A stretch of 10,858 nucleotides of DNA from Desulfobacteraceae bacterium 4572_89 (GTDB taxonomy: Bacteria > Desulfobacterota > Desulfobacteria > Desulfobacterales > Desulfobacteraceae). The stretch is from the NCBI GenBank assembly GCA_002085465.1, contig NBML01000085.1, positions 1 through 10,858 on the forward strand. The letters are read 5' to 3'. The translations under genes were made by a program, and so were the position numbers. Under the pieces are notes generated by a model. The model searched no databases, was not told the origin of the DNA, and saw nothing but the letters and a program-made list of their open reading frames with translations. Shown here piece by piece: positions 1 through 7,510 of this stretch; position 1 is the stretch's first letter, and every line of letters starts with the position of its first letter.

Positions 1-1
1 C

Positions 2-529
2 CATGTTCTCAAGCCCCTGTCCGGGATATTGACGGCCCGGGCTTTTATGCATGCCTCCATGGGGATGTTTTTAACCGTGTTTGTGGAACAAAAAACCGGC
101 AGCCTGTGGTATGGCGGTGGTGCCCTGGCCCTTTATGAAGCTCTGGGCGTGGCAGGGGTATTGTCCGCAGGCACCCTTTCCGACTGGATGGGCAGAAGGC
201 GGGTCCTTTTCTGGGCCCTGGCCACAGCACCTGTGGCAATTTTGTTGTTCGTGTTTACAACAGGGGCAGTAAAGATTGCCATGTTGCTGATAACCGGGTT
301 CACTGTTCTTTCCACAACCCCGGTCATGCTGGCCCTTATCCAGGAGACTGCCAGGGATAACCCATCCGCTGCCAACGGGCTCTTTATGATGGTTTCTTTT
401 GCTGTCAGGGCTTTTGCCGTGACCATTGTAGGTGTCATCGGTGATTTTGCAGGGCTTGAAAATATGTTTATCATCAGTGCCCTGATCGGATTTACTGCCA
501 TTCCCTTTTTATTGAAACTTGAAAAATAG
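2..529 (+). CDS. MFS transporter, C-terminal half (5' truncated by window edge)
   Basis: The reading frame is open from base 2 to the TAG at 527-529, giving 175 visible residues. The true start lies upstream, and the TTG at 29 is only an internal leucine codon. The visible part is strongly hydrophobic, with about six transmembrane segments separated by short loops, as expected for the C-terminal half of a 12-helix major facilitator. A loop reading [11 protein letters not shown] matches the conserved MFS G-x-L-x-D-x-x-G-R-R motif. The later [14 protein letters not shown] helix and the [10 protein letters not shown] loop resemble fosmidomycin-resistance-type (FSR) carriers. The protein should sit in the inner membrane and exchange a small solute, but the substrate cannot be read from the sequence. 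It ends in a short basic tail (KLEK). The downstream DUF4438-like gene starts 23 bp later and is probably co-transcribed. Family assignment is confident; the subfamily is tentative. Confidence 0.85.
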   Translation, partial: HVLKPLSGILTARAFMHASMGMFLTVFVEQKTGSLWYGGGALALYEALGVAGVLSAGTLSDWMGRRRVLFWALATAPVAILLFVFTTGAVKIAMLLITGFTVLSTTPVMLALIQETARDNPSAANGLFMMVSFAVRAFAVTIVGVIGDFAGLENMFIISALIGFTAIPFLLKLEK

Positions 530-552
530 CCCTATACAGGGAGGAAATTCAT

Positions 553-891
553 ATGTTAAAAACCAATGAAAATAAAGTAATTGAAGTATACCTGGGATGC
601 AAACCAGGCCAGCCCAGGCTGGGTCCGGGCTGGAAAGTAGATCACAAGGGTGTTCCTTTTCTTTTGCCCAGCATCGGAGGGATAACCCTGAATGTCCAGG
701 TTGGAGATCCGGCCTTCGGCCTTGCCGGCGATCATATAGAACCTGGAGTTTCCTGTACTGCCAATGCAGACAAGCCCAATGACTTTCCCAATAATTCTCT
801 TCAGATCCTCGCATGTGTGGGGAATGAAGCAATCATTGATCCAAAGGCCAATATTGCAGATTTGTTGAAAATAGACACTGGGCATCCCTGA
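553..891 (+). CDS. Short DUF4438-like conserved protein
   Basis: This encodes a 112-residue soluble protein with no signal peptide or membrane segment. A good ribosome-binding site (AGGGAGG, 538-544) lies 8 bp before the ATG. Residues of about 37-65 read [19 protein letters not shown] followed by [10 protein letters not shown], and a later LACVGNEA stretch occurs near residue 88. From memory these match the N-terminal part of DUF4438 proteins (GTGGITYN, VGD-AF, DHVEPGVS, CVGNEA). Those proteins are normally near 280-290 residues and continue with a glycine-rich GKHGG region. Here the protein stops about 20 residues after CVGNEA, and I found no continuation in the other frames downstream. It is therefore either a naturally short paralogue or a truncated remnant. 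The biochemical function of the family is unknown. It follows the MFS gene by 23 bp, so the two probably share a transcript. Confidence 0.72.
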   Translation: MLKTNENKVIEVYLGCKPGQPRLGPGWKVDHKGVPFLLPSIGGITLNVQVGDPAFGLAGDHIEPGVSCTANADKPNDFPNNSLQILACVGNEAIIDPKANIADLLKIDTGHP

Positions 892-1003
892 TCAGCCTCA
901 ACAGCCAGGAGAATACAGCTGCTGCCAGCTATATGTTTTAAAAAATAGATAATCCTGGTATAAATAAATTATGAATAATCTTTGTTTTTAAAGGATGTGA
1001 ACG

Positions 1004-2209
1004 TTGAACAAAGCTAAAAAAAGTATCCTTCAAAAGGGGCGGGGCAAGACACGTAAGCTTGCCAAACTTGAGTACTTATATGAAAAGGAATCCCTGTATT
1101 TTGCCCAGGTGGCGGAAAGTGTTAAGGATATCGCCATTACCGAGCTAAGGGAACTGGGGGGGTATGACCTGAAACCAGTGTTCCGGGGTATCTGGTTCAA
1201 GGCCTCAAAAAAAGATTTTTATAAAACCAACTATTTTACCCGGCTGGTTTCCCGGATTCTGGCCCCTTTGGCCGTGTTTGACTGCAGGGACAAGGATGAA
1301 CTTTACAAGGCAGCCAGAAAGATCAGGTGGGAAGAGTTTTTAACCCCTAAAAAAACTTTTTCCATTGTGGCCAATGTTTCTGAATCTGAGATCAGTCATT
1401 CCAATTTTGCCGGACTAAGGGTTAAAGATGCCATTGCCGATTATTTCAGGGACCGGACAAACCAAAGGCCCAGCGTAGATGCTAAAGACCCCTGGATTAT
1501 AATCAATCTGCATCTCCACCAGAACATGGCCACCCTTTCCGTGGATGCCTCGGGCGGCCCCCTGCATAAAAGGGGATACAGGGAAGAGTCTGTGTCCGCA
1601 CCCATGCAGGAGACCATTGCCGCAGCCATTATCCGGTTGAGCGGGTGGGACGGATCAAAACCATTGTACGATCCCATGTGCGGGTCCGGTACCTTGTTGT
1701 GCGAAGCATTGATGCGTTATTGCCGGATTCCGGCCCAGGTTTTCAGAACAGAATTTGGGTTTGAGCGTTTGCCGGATTTTGATGCTGTTTTGTGGGAAAG
1801 GGTTAAGGAAGAGGCCAGGAAAAATATTAATCCCCTCCCAGAAAACTTGATAGCTGGGAGTGATGTGTCCGAACATTCAGTCAATGCAGTTAAAACAAAT
1901 CTCATGGGTCTTCATTTTGGGAGAAATATTCATATCGATCTAATGGATTTTAAAGCAATTCCCTCCATTGATAATTCAATGATCGTTACCAACCCACCCT
2001 ATGGCATTCGTATGGGAAAAGACCAGGACATGAACCAGTTTTATAAGGAATTCGGGCTTTTTTTGAAAGAGCGTTGTAAAAAATCAACTGCCTATGTTTA
2101 TTTTGGAGAGTCCAAATTCATAAAAAAACTGCCATTATCTCCCTCTTGGAAACGCCCGTTGAAAATCGGGGGGCTGGACGGAAAGCTGGTTAAATATGAA
2201 CTCTATTGA
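1004..2209 (+). CDS. THUMP domain class I SAM-dependent RNA methyltransferase (RlmL-type)
   Basis: This 401-residue cytoplasmic enzyme is predicted to transfer a methyl group from S-adenosylmethionine to the N2 of a guanine in RNA. By homology the target is 23S rRNA, as for the RlmL half of E. coli RlmKL. Residues of about 30-165 fit the N-terminal ferredoxin-like plus THUMP RNA-binding region. Then come HKRGYR (188-193) and the APMQETIAAAI stretch typical of COG0116. SAM-binding motif I, DPMCGSGT, starts at residue 223, and the catalytic NPPYG motif is at 330-334. The length fits stand-alone members; the second (RlmK) domain is absent. The start is TTG at 1004, supported by AAAGGA (990-995) 8 bp upstream. 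An ATG at 971 runs into a stop after six codons. The N-terminus is lysine/arginine rich, consistent with RNA contact. The exact target base is inferred. Confidence 0.9.
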   Translation: MNKAKKSILQKGRGKTRKLAKLEYLYEKESLYFAQVAESVKDIAITELRELGGYDLKPVFRGIWFKASKKDFYKTNYFTRLVSRILAPLAVFDCRDKDELYKAARKIRWEEFLTPKKTFSIVANVSESEISHSNFAGLRVKDAIADYFRDRTNQRPSVDAKDPWIIINLHLHQNMATLSVDASGGPLHKRGYREESVSAPMQETIAAAIIRLSGWDGSKPLYDPMCGSGTLLCEALMRYCRIPAQVFRTEFGFERLPDFDAVLWERVKEEARKNINPLPENLIAGSDVSEHSVNAVKTNLMGLHFGRNIHIDLMDFKAIPSIDNSMIVTNPPYGIRMGKDQDMNQFYKEFGLFLKERCKKSTAYVYFGESKFIKKLPLSPSWKRPLKIGGLDGKLVKYELY

Positions 2210-2214
2210 TAAAA

Positions 2215-2238
2215 ATCAAGATCAAGATCAAAATCAGG
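2215..2238 (+). repeat. Four-copy degenerate hexamer repeat (ATCAAG type)
   Basis: Four consecutive 6-base units read ATCAAG, ATCAAG, ATCAAA and ATCAGG. They lie between the stop codon of the methyltransferase gene (2209) and the start of the small gene at 2246. The last unit contributes the AGG of the small gene's probable ribosome-binding site (AGGG, 2236-2239). This is visible directly. Any regulatory meaning is speculative, and it may be simple low-complexity sequence. Confidence 0.6.
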
Positions 2239-2245
2239 GTTTAAA

Positions 2246-2416
2246 ATGGAAAAAGTAAAACCAGGATCTGGAAAATATACCTGCAATGAATACCGGGAGG
2301 AAATGATCCTTTTAAGCCTTCAAAAACAGCTTGCCTCACCTGATCTTACTCCGGGGGAGAAACAAGGTCTTTTAGAGGAAATTACAAAAATTGAAAAACA
2401 GATGGGGTTAGAGTAA
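2246..2416 (+). CDS. Small conserved-looking hypothetical protein (56 aa)
   Basis: An ATG at 2246 opens a 56-residue frame ending at TAA 2414-2416. AGGG (2236-2239) lies 6 bp upstream at normal spacing. The protein starts MEKVKPGSGKY, has one cysteine in YTCNEYREEM (residues 11-20), then a helical, charged C-terminal half (ILLSLQKQLASPDL, then LTPGEKQGLLEEITKIEKQMG) that could form a helix-turn-helix hairpin or coiled coil. There is no signal peptide or membrane segment. I have an impression, not a checked match, of similar small proteins with a Y-x-C-x-x-Y-R-x-E-M motif in sulfate-reducing deltaproteobacteria. It fills the gap between the methyltransferase and the chemoreceptor. The chemoreceptor's ribosome-binding site (2415-2421) overlaps its stop codon, which points to translational coupling. 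The function is unknown; a small adaptor for the signalling genes downstream is one possibility. Confidence 0.75.
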   Translation: MEKVKPGSGKYTCNEYREEMILLSLQKQLASPDLTPGEKQGLLEEITKIEKQMGLE

Positions 2417-2429
2417 AGGAGATTAAACA

Positions 2430-4643
2430 ATGTCTGAATTTTTTTTAAAATTTATTCCCACACCCATTAAGAGTTTCCTGGGAAAATTAAATATCAGGAG
2501 TAAATTAATTTTTTCTTTTGCGTTTTTGCTTCTAATGATGGTCTGCGCCGGTGGGGCAGGATTGTTCTTTACCAGCCAGATCAAGGAAAAAGTAGAGACC
2601 ATTTCCCGGGTAGCATCCCCATTGAATTCTGCTGCCAATCGTCTGGCCAATGAAATGTTTAAATCCCATGCCACAATCCTCTATCTTTTATCATTAAAAG
2701 AGAAAGAGGGAATTGAGACCCAGAGCAATTTACTTAGGGAACTGAAAGTTTCCATTGATCATGATATGAAAGAGTTGGCCAGGGTAGCTGGAGCCCATGG
2801 AGTTGAATTGGACATAAATTTATTGAAACAACACCTCAGTGGTTTTTTTGTCCAGTCAGGCAATGCAGTTTCGGCCCATAAAATTATGCTGGAGAAGGAG
2901 GGCTTGCTTTCTGTCAAGCTCAATGAGTTTGACCAAAACAGAAAGGACCTGGATAAGTCCCTGTCCCTGTTTCTGGAATCAGCCCAGGGAGCCATCGGCG
3001 AAAAAGAGGAGGAGGGTCAAAAATTATCCATGACAAATACAGCAACCGCAAAACAGGTTGCCGGGCTGCTCCTGAATATGTTCCAGCAAGACCTTCCTGT
3101 ACTATATCGTGGACAGAATTTTAGGAGTTTTTTAATTGAATTTCAGAATATTATTAAAATTCTTGTTTTGGAAAAGGATATATCCAGAATTGAAAGCCAT
3201 AAAAATGATTTTCAAGCCCTTGCTAAAAAGACAGCCTCCAGGATAAAGCGTCTAAAACGCAAATTGAGAACAGATGCCCAGAAAGCCACCTTTGATGAAA
3301 TGGATAAAGGGTTTGAAAAACTACGGAAAGTCACTCTGGCTAAAGATGGACTTTTTGTTCTCCAGGCAGACTACCTGGAAGCAGCAGGGAATATCCAGAA
3401 TATGAAAACAGAGCTTTCCAATGCAACAAATTCTGTGAAGCAGACCATTGAAAAATGGTTGGCTATAAGTGATCTGATTAATACCAATGTCCAGGAAAGT
3501 GCCAGAAAAGGAGTGAGTCTGGCCCTGTTTTATATCAGTATCATTGTTGTGGCAGGGATCATGATCGGAATTCTGGCGGCAGTCCTTATTATCAGGGCCA
3601 TTACCATGCCTTTGACCCGGCTCCAGGGAAAAGTTCTGGAGGTGGAAAAAGCATCTGATTTTTCCATGCGTGTTGGATCTGAAAAAACAGATGAAGTAGG
3701 GAAAACAGCCATAGCCTTTGACAGCCTCATGATTTCCATAGAGTCTGCTGTTTCAGATATCAACGGGGTTATGACATCCATCTCCAAGGGTGATTTTTCT
3801 CAGTTCATGACTTCGGATCAAAAAGGGGATTTGGGAAGTTTGAAGGATCGCATGAACGAGTCCATTGAGCTTTTGGCCCAATCCATTGCCCGGATTATTG
3901 ACATCAGTGAACAGGTAAAACAAGATGCCATAACCGTGTCCGGCTCTGCAAAGATGTTGTCAGACAATACCCATGAACAGTCAACTTCCTTGGAGCAGGT
4001 GGCTTCTTCTGTAAACCAGATAGAAACCAGGGCAAGGGACAATGAAAAGTATGCCATGGAGGTCAGAAACATCAGCGGGCGTGCCATGGAAGAAATTTTG
4101 AAAGGAAGGGATCAGATGTCTGCTATGCTGTCTTCCATGGAAAAAATAAAAAAAACCAGTTCAAATGTGGCCAATGTTATTGGGGTGATCAATGATATCG
4201 CCTCCCAGACAACTTTGCTGTCTTTGAATGCATCCATTGAAGCAGCCAGGGCTGGAGAGGCTGGAAAGGGATTCGCAGTGGTAGCCCAGGAGGTAAAGGA
4301 TCTTGCCGCCAGGAGCAGCAAAGCCGCATCAGACACCAATGCTCAGCTCATGGAAGCCATCAGTGAAGTGGGAAAAGGGGTGGAAAATGCAGACCAGAAT
4401 GCCAGGGTTCTGGAGAACATAAATGCCATTGTTAAAGAAGTGAATACCCTTGTTTCAAAAATATCTGAATATTCAGCAGAACAGACCGTAAGTATTGAAG
4501 AGATTTCCAAAGGGCTTTCCCAGGTGAACCAGGCAGTAGTTGACAATGCTGCAATTGCTGAGAAGACAGCAGATTCCTATGAAAAGATGGCTGAACGATC
4601 CACCCATATGCACGAGGTTTTAAGTGTTTTCAAGTTAAAATAA
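2430..4643 (+). CDS. Methyl-accepting chemotaxis protein
   Basis: This 737-residue transmembrane chemoreceptor should sense a ligand outside the inner membrane and control a CheA/CheW signalling complex. A basic N-terminus precedes TM1 (about residues 26-48). A large, mostly helical extracytoplasmic region follows (about 49-360), and TM2 is about 364-389. A HAMP domain comes next (TMPLTRLQGKVLEVEK onward) and is followed by a second HAMP-like stretch ending near DLGSLKDRMNESIELL. The cytoplasmic signalling hairpin is clear: NDIASQTTLLSLNASIEAARAGE starts near residue 588 and leads into KGFAVVAQEVKDLAARS. The C-terminus ends SVFKLK, with no NWETF-type CheR/CheB tether. The sensor region of about 315 residues is longer than the four-helix Tar-type domain. 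Its helical pattern would fit a helical bimodular (HBM) sensor, but I cannot confirm that. AAAGGAG (2415-2421) lies 8 bp before the ATG. No cheA, cheW or cheR gene is in the window. Confidence 0.95.
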   Translation: MSEFFLKFIPTPIKSFLGKLNIRSKLIFSFAFLLLMMVCAGGAGLFFTSQIKEKVETISRVASPLNSAANRLANEMFKSHATILYLLSLKEKEGIETQSNLLRELKVSIDHDMKELARVAGAHGVELDINLLKQHLSGFFVQSGNAVSAHKIMLEKEGLLSVKLNEFDQNRKDLDKSLSLFLESAQGAIGEKEEEGQKLSMTNTATAKQVAGLLLNMFQQDLPVLYRGQNFRSFLIEFQNIIKILVLEKDISRIESHKNDFQALAKKTASRIKRLKRKLRTDAQKATFDEMDKGFEKLRKVTLAKDGLFVLQADYLEAAGNIQNMKTELSNATNSVKQTIEKWLAISDLINTNVQESARKGVSLALFYISIIVVAGIMIGILAAVLIIRAITMPLTRLQGKVLEVEKASDFSMRVGSEKTDEVGKTAIAFDSLMISIESAVSDINGVMTSISKGDFSQFMTSDQKGDLGSLKDRMNESIELLAQSIARIIDISEQVKQDAITVSGSAKMLSDNTHEQSTSLEQVASSVNQIETRARDNEKYAMEVRNISGRAMEEILKGRDQMSAMLSSMEKIKKTSSNVANVIGVINDIASQTTLLSLNASIEAARAGEAGKGFAVVAQEVKDLAARSSKAASDTNAQLMEAISEVGKGVENADQNARVLENINAIVKEVNTLVSKISEYSAEQTVSIEEISKGLSQVNQAVVDNAAIAEKTADSYEKMAERSTHMHEVLSVFKLK

Positions 4644-4655
4644 AAAAAGGCTTAT

Positions 4656-6587
4656 ATGGATATTCCCAATAAAAATTTCACCTCACCTTCCATCAAAATT
4701 TATCACGAACTCATGGCCAACAAGGTTGGGGAAATCCTGCTGGTATGCTGTCCATATGATGCCTTTATCATGGAGGAAGAAGGGCGGCTTTCCAATAGAA
4801 TTATTCATGAATACAAGGGTTTAAACCTTTCAAAACCTCCCCGGCTCACCTGGGCCTCTTCAGCTGAAGATGCCTTTGAAAAGCTGGAAAAAAAACATTT
4901 TGATCTCATTCTTGCAATGCCCAGCCTGGACGGGATGGATGTCTATGCGTTTGGCGGGGAAGTCAAGAAGCGCTATTCTGATCTGCCTTTTTTCATGCTG
5001 CTTCACAATACCTGCGATATTGACCATTACATCTGTGCTGAAACCAATACCGCTGTTGACCGGACCTATATATGGGGCGGAAATGCTGATCTGCTCCTGG
5101 CCATTATCAAGAACTTTGAAGATGAAATGAATGTGGCCTTTGACACGGAAAATGCCAAAGTCCGGGTAATTATTATGGTGGAGGATTCCCCCTATCATTA
5201 TTCCTCTTTCCTGCCGGTGCTGTATAAGCAGATTGTTCTTCAGACCCAGTCTGTGATTGACGAGTCAATCAATGAAGAACACCGCCTGCTGAAAATGCGG
5301 GGAAGGCCTAAAGTCCTTGTTGCCCATAATTATGAAGAAGCCATTTCCCTGTACGAGCAATTCAAACCCTATCTTTTGTCTGTATTTTCAGACATGCGGT
5401 ATCCCAAAAACGGAAAAGAAGATGAATATGCCGGGTATAAACTGCTCACAAGGATCAAGGCTGAGATCCCTGACCTGCCAGTGCTGATCCTGAGCACAGA
5501 GGAACAGAACCGTAAAAAGGTTGAGACAATACCTGCGATATTTATTAATAAAAATTCAACCAATCTTCATGATCAGATCAAAACTTTTTTTGTAACACAA
5601 CTGGGATTTGGTGCATTTGTGTTTCGCATGCCCGATGGAGAAGAAATAACACGGGCTACAGGTCTGCGGGCCATTGAGAAGCTTATCCCTGAGATTCCGG
5701 ATGAGTCCATTTTATTCCATGCCAGAAACAATGATTTTTCCAGGTGGCTCATGGCCAGGAGCGAGATTGATTTCGCCTTGAACCTGAAACCCTATACCAT
5801 TGAAGATTTTTCTGATCCCCAGAATATTAAACGGTTTCTCATTGATAGTATCAGGGCAAGAAGAAGGGGAACCCGCCAGGGTCATGTCATTGATTTTGAT
5901 TCTGAAAAATTTGATTCTGATACGGATTTTATGAAAATCGGCAGCGGTTCCCTGGGCGGAAAGGCCAGGGGCCTTGCATTTATGTCGTACCAGATCAAGC
6001 GGGATGATTCTTTGGGCAGGAAGTTTCCAGGGGTAGGCATCAACATTCCCCAGACCTTTGTGATTGCCACGGATGGATTTAAGGCTTTTGTGGAAGAAAA
6101 TAACCTGGCAAGGCTGCTGGAATCTGAGATAGAACTGGAAGATAACCGGGTGATAGAGCAGTTTGTGCGGGCCAGGCTTCCGGAACGTTTGGAAAAAAAA
6201 TTGAAGACCTATATCCAGAAGGTTTGCTATCCCATTGCTGTTCGCTCTTCTTCCCTTTTTGAGGATGCCCATTACCAACCCTTTGCAGGGCTATACAACA
6301 CATATATGCTGCCCAATTCAGATCCGGATCTGGAAAAACGGCTGGAACGGCTTATCATGGCCATTAAGCTGGTTTATGCATCCACCTATTTAAAGGCTCC
6401 GCGATCCTATGCCAAAAGTACCATGCACAGAACCGAGGATGAAGAAATGGCAGTTGTTCTACAGCAGATCACGGGCACCCAGTATAAAAATTATTTTTAT
6501 CCGTCCATTTCAGGGGTGGCCCAATCCTATAATTTTTATTTTTTGACGGATCAACCGATGATCCAACCCTGGTCAGGCTGGATTTGA
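4656..6587 (+). CDS. Receiver-fused PEP/pyruvate-binding protein, N-terminal piece (frame broken)
   Basis: This is the first 643 residues of what should be a protein of about 1,000. AAGG (4647-4650) lies 5 bp before the ATG, 12 bp after the chemoreceptor stop. Residues of about 15-130 form a receiver-like fold without the acidic pair (CC where DD is usual) and without a clear phospho-acceptor aspartate (LILAMPSLDG), so it looks like a pseudo-receiver. Residues of about 165-310 form a second receiver that keeps E176/D177, candidate acceptor D246 (FSDMRYP), S280/T281 and K299. From about 425 the PPDK N-terminal ATP-grasp region begins: GSGSLGGKARG at 429-439 and AVRSSSLFED at 528-537, then QPFAGLYNTY. 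The natural protein continues after SGVAQSYNFY. Here the frame instead runs into about a dozen unrelated residues and a TGA. The PEP-utiliser histidine domain and TIM barrel of true PEP synthases are not visible in either piece. Confidence 0.85.
   Translation: MDIPNKNFTSPSIKIYHELMANKVGEILLVCCPYDAFIMEEEGRLSNRIIHEYKGLNLSKPPRLTWASSAEDAFEKLEKKHFDLILAMPSLDGMDVYAFGGEVKKRYSDLPFFMLLHNTCDIDHYICAETNTAVDRTYIWGGNADLLLAIIKNFEDEMNVAFDTENAKVRVIIMVEDSPYHYSSFLPVLYKQIVLQTQSVIDESINEEHRLLKMRGRPKVLVAHNYEEAISLYEQFKPYLLSVFSDMRYPKNGKEDEYAGYKLLTRIKAEIPDLPVLILSTEEQNRKKVETIPAIFINKNSTNLHDQIKTFFVTQLGFGAFVFRMPDGEEITRATGLRAIEKLIPEIPDESILFHARNNDFSRWLMARSEIDFALNLKPYTIEDFSDPQNIKRFLIDSIRARRRGTRQGHVIDFDSEKFDSDTDFMKIGSGSLGGKARGLAFMSYQIKRDDSLGRKFPGVGINIPQTFVIATDGFKAFVEENNLARLLESEIELEDNRVIEQFVRARLPERLEKKLKTYIQKVCYPIAVRSSSLFEDAHYQPFAGLYNTYMLPNSDPDLEKRLERLIMAIKLVYASTYLKAPRSYAKSTMHRTEDEEMAVVLQQITGTQYKNYFYPSISGVAQSYNFYFLTDQPMIQPWSGWI
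6539..6545 (+). other. Candidate -1 slippery heptamer (T TTT TTG) at the frame junction
   Basis: The run TTTTTTG at 6539-6545 is phased T-TTT-TTG in the upstream frame, which is the X-XXY-YYZ arrangement used for -1 ribosomal frameshifting. A -1 slip there enters exactly the downstream frame and would give SYNFYFL followed by DGSTDDPTLVRLD. No Shine-Dalgarno-like stimulator or strong downstream hairpin is obvious. A homopolymer error or a deletion junction in a T-rich tract would look the same, so function is not established. Confidence 0.3.
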
Positions 6588-7468
6588 GCGATGCAATGGA
6601 CCACCCCATGGTCCAATATTTGTCCTCCACCTTCCATGTCCAGGACAATAGGATACGGGATTCTTTTTCAAAAAAGGGTTTTCCTGTCCTGACCTTTGCC
6701 AATATTTTGAAATACAATTCCTTTCCCCTGGCCGAGATTCTTGAGGAGGTTACCCGTATAGGCAGTCGGTGGATGGGTGCCTCAGTTGAAGTAGAATTTG
6801 CTGTAAACCTGCCAGGGGATGGCCAGGGCAAGCCAGAGTTTTCTTTGCTGCAGATTCGACCCATGGGGCGTTACAAGCAGAACCTTGGGGTAAAAATAAC
6901 AAAATCAGATATAAACAAGGCCTTTTGTTATTCAAGTCTTTCCCTGGGCAATGGGGAATACAAAGATATTTATGATCTGGTTTATGTGAATCCCGAAACA
7001 TTTGACGCGGGAAAAACCATTGAAATAGCGGGTGAGATTAATAAAATAAATGCCTTATTCAATGATAAGAATAGAAAATATGTATTGATCGGGCCCGGAC
7101 GATGGGGCTCTTCAGACAGGTGGCTTGGGATTCCAGTGGTATGGAATGATATCTCCAATGTGGGGGTGATGGTGGAGACCACCATTGAAAGTATAAAGGC
7201 AGACCCTTCCCAGGGTTCCCATTTTTTCCAGAATATCACCTCTTTGGGTATTTCCTATATTACGGTTTCAGATAAGGGTGCTGATTTTATTGACTATGAT
7301 TTTTTCAGCTGCCAGGCTTGTGAAAATACTACCCAATATCTAAAACATATTCATTTTGAAACTCCCATTAAAATACTGGTGGATGGAACCACTTCCCAGG
7401 CAGTTCTCATGCCGGAGAGAATAGAAAAATTTGAAGATGTGATGGATGATATACCTGTTATTGACTAA
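6584..7468 (+). CDS. Receiver-fused PEP/pyruvate-binding protein, C-terminal piece
   Basis: This frame is open from 6533 to the TAA at 7466-7468. The first possible start is TTG at 6584, which overlaps the upstream stop codon by 4 bp and has no convincing ribosome-binding site. I read it as the downstream part of the preceding gene, not an independent one. The residues before the TTG (DGSTDDPTLVRLD) already look like family sequence. After it come LSDAMDHP, NRIRDSF, FANILKYNSFPLAEIL, EVEFAVNLPGDGQG and LQIRPMGRY, the usual end of the PPDK N-terminal ATP-binding region. The conserved C-terminal block GPGRWGSSDRWLGIP starts at residue 170 counted from the TTG, followed by ADPSQGSHFFQNITSLGISY. 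If expressed alone it would lack the nucleotide-binding GGK and RSS motifs. It could start at TTG by coupling to the upstream stop, or be joined by frameshifting at 6539-6545. Confidence 0.7.
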   Translation: MSDAMDHPMVQYLSSTFHVQDNRIRDSFSKKGFPVLTFANILKYNSFPLAEILEEVTRIGSRWMGASVEVEFAVNLPGDGQGKPEFSLLQIRPMGRYKQNLGVKITKSDINKAFCYSSLSLGNGEYKDIYDLVYVNPETFDAGKTIEIAGEINKINALFNDKNRKYVLIGPGRWGSSDRWLGIPVVWNDISNVGVMVETTIESIKADPSQGSHFFQNITSLGISYITVSDKGADFIDYDFFSCQACENTTQYLKHIHFETPIKILVDGTTSQAVLMPERIEKFEDVMDDIPVID

Positions 7469-7510
7469 ATTTATCCGGAGATATTTTTTCACCGGTAAAA
7501 GGATATATTC

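Larger units (their letters stand above)
4656..7468 (+). pseudogene. Broken PEP synthase-like gene: frame disruption plus missing internal segment
   Basis: The pieces at 4656-6587 and 6584-7468 together give one family protein in order, so they should be treated as one damaged locus. The junction is near 6530-6550. Upstream, the family sequence is recognisable to SGVAQSYNFY (about 6500-6539); downstream it resumes at DGSTDDPTLVRLD (about 6545). In relatives, as I recall them, about 65-80 residues lie between these points, including an ALGLGK segment and an RFSPKYP-type segment. No GLG motif occurs in any frame here. One deletion of about 200-240 bp, not a multiple of three, would explain both the loss and the shift. 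Restoring a single T would join the frames but would not bring back the missing segment. The frames remain long and clean on both sides, which suggests a recent event or an assembly error. Confidence 0.65.

Noticed and set aside
32..46. A 15-base exact repeat shared with 8834-8848
   Set aside because: Both copies encode Thr-Ala-Arg-Ala-Phe inside unrelated genes. With this window length one such match is unsurprising, and there is no flanking similarity.
917..940. AGCTG-CTGC-CAGCT hairpin between the DUF4438-like and methyltransferase genes as a terminator
   Set aside because: The stem has only 5 bp and the following sequence (ATATGTTTTA) has a short, displaced T-run, so I cannot support an intrinsic terminator.
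959..965. TATAAAT as a -10 box for the methyltransferase gene
   Set aside because: No acceptable -35 box lies at 16-18 bp upstream, and the region is AT-rich enough for chance matches.
5712..6278. A 188-codon open frame on the minus strand
   Set aside because: It is antisense to the PPDK-type ATP-grasp region with its clear GGK and RSS motifs; the minus translation resembles nothing.
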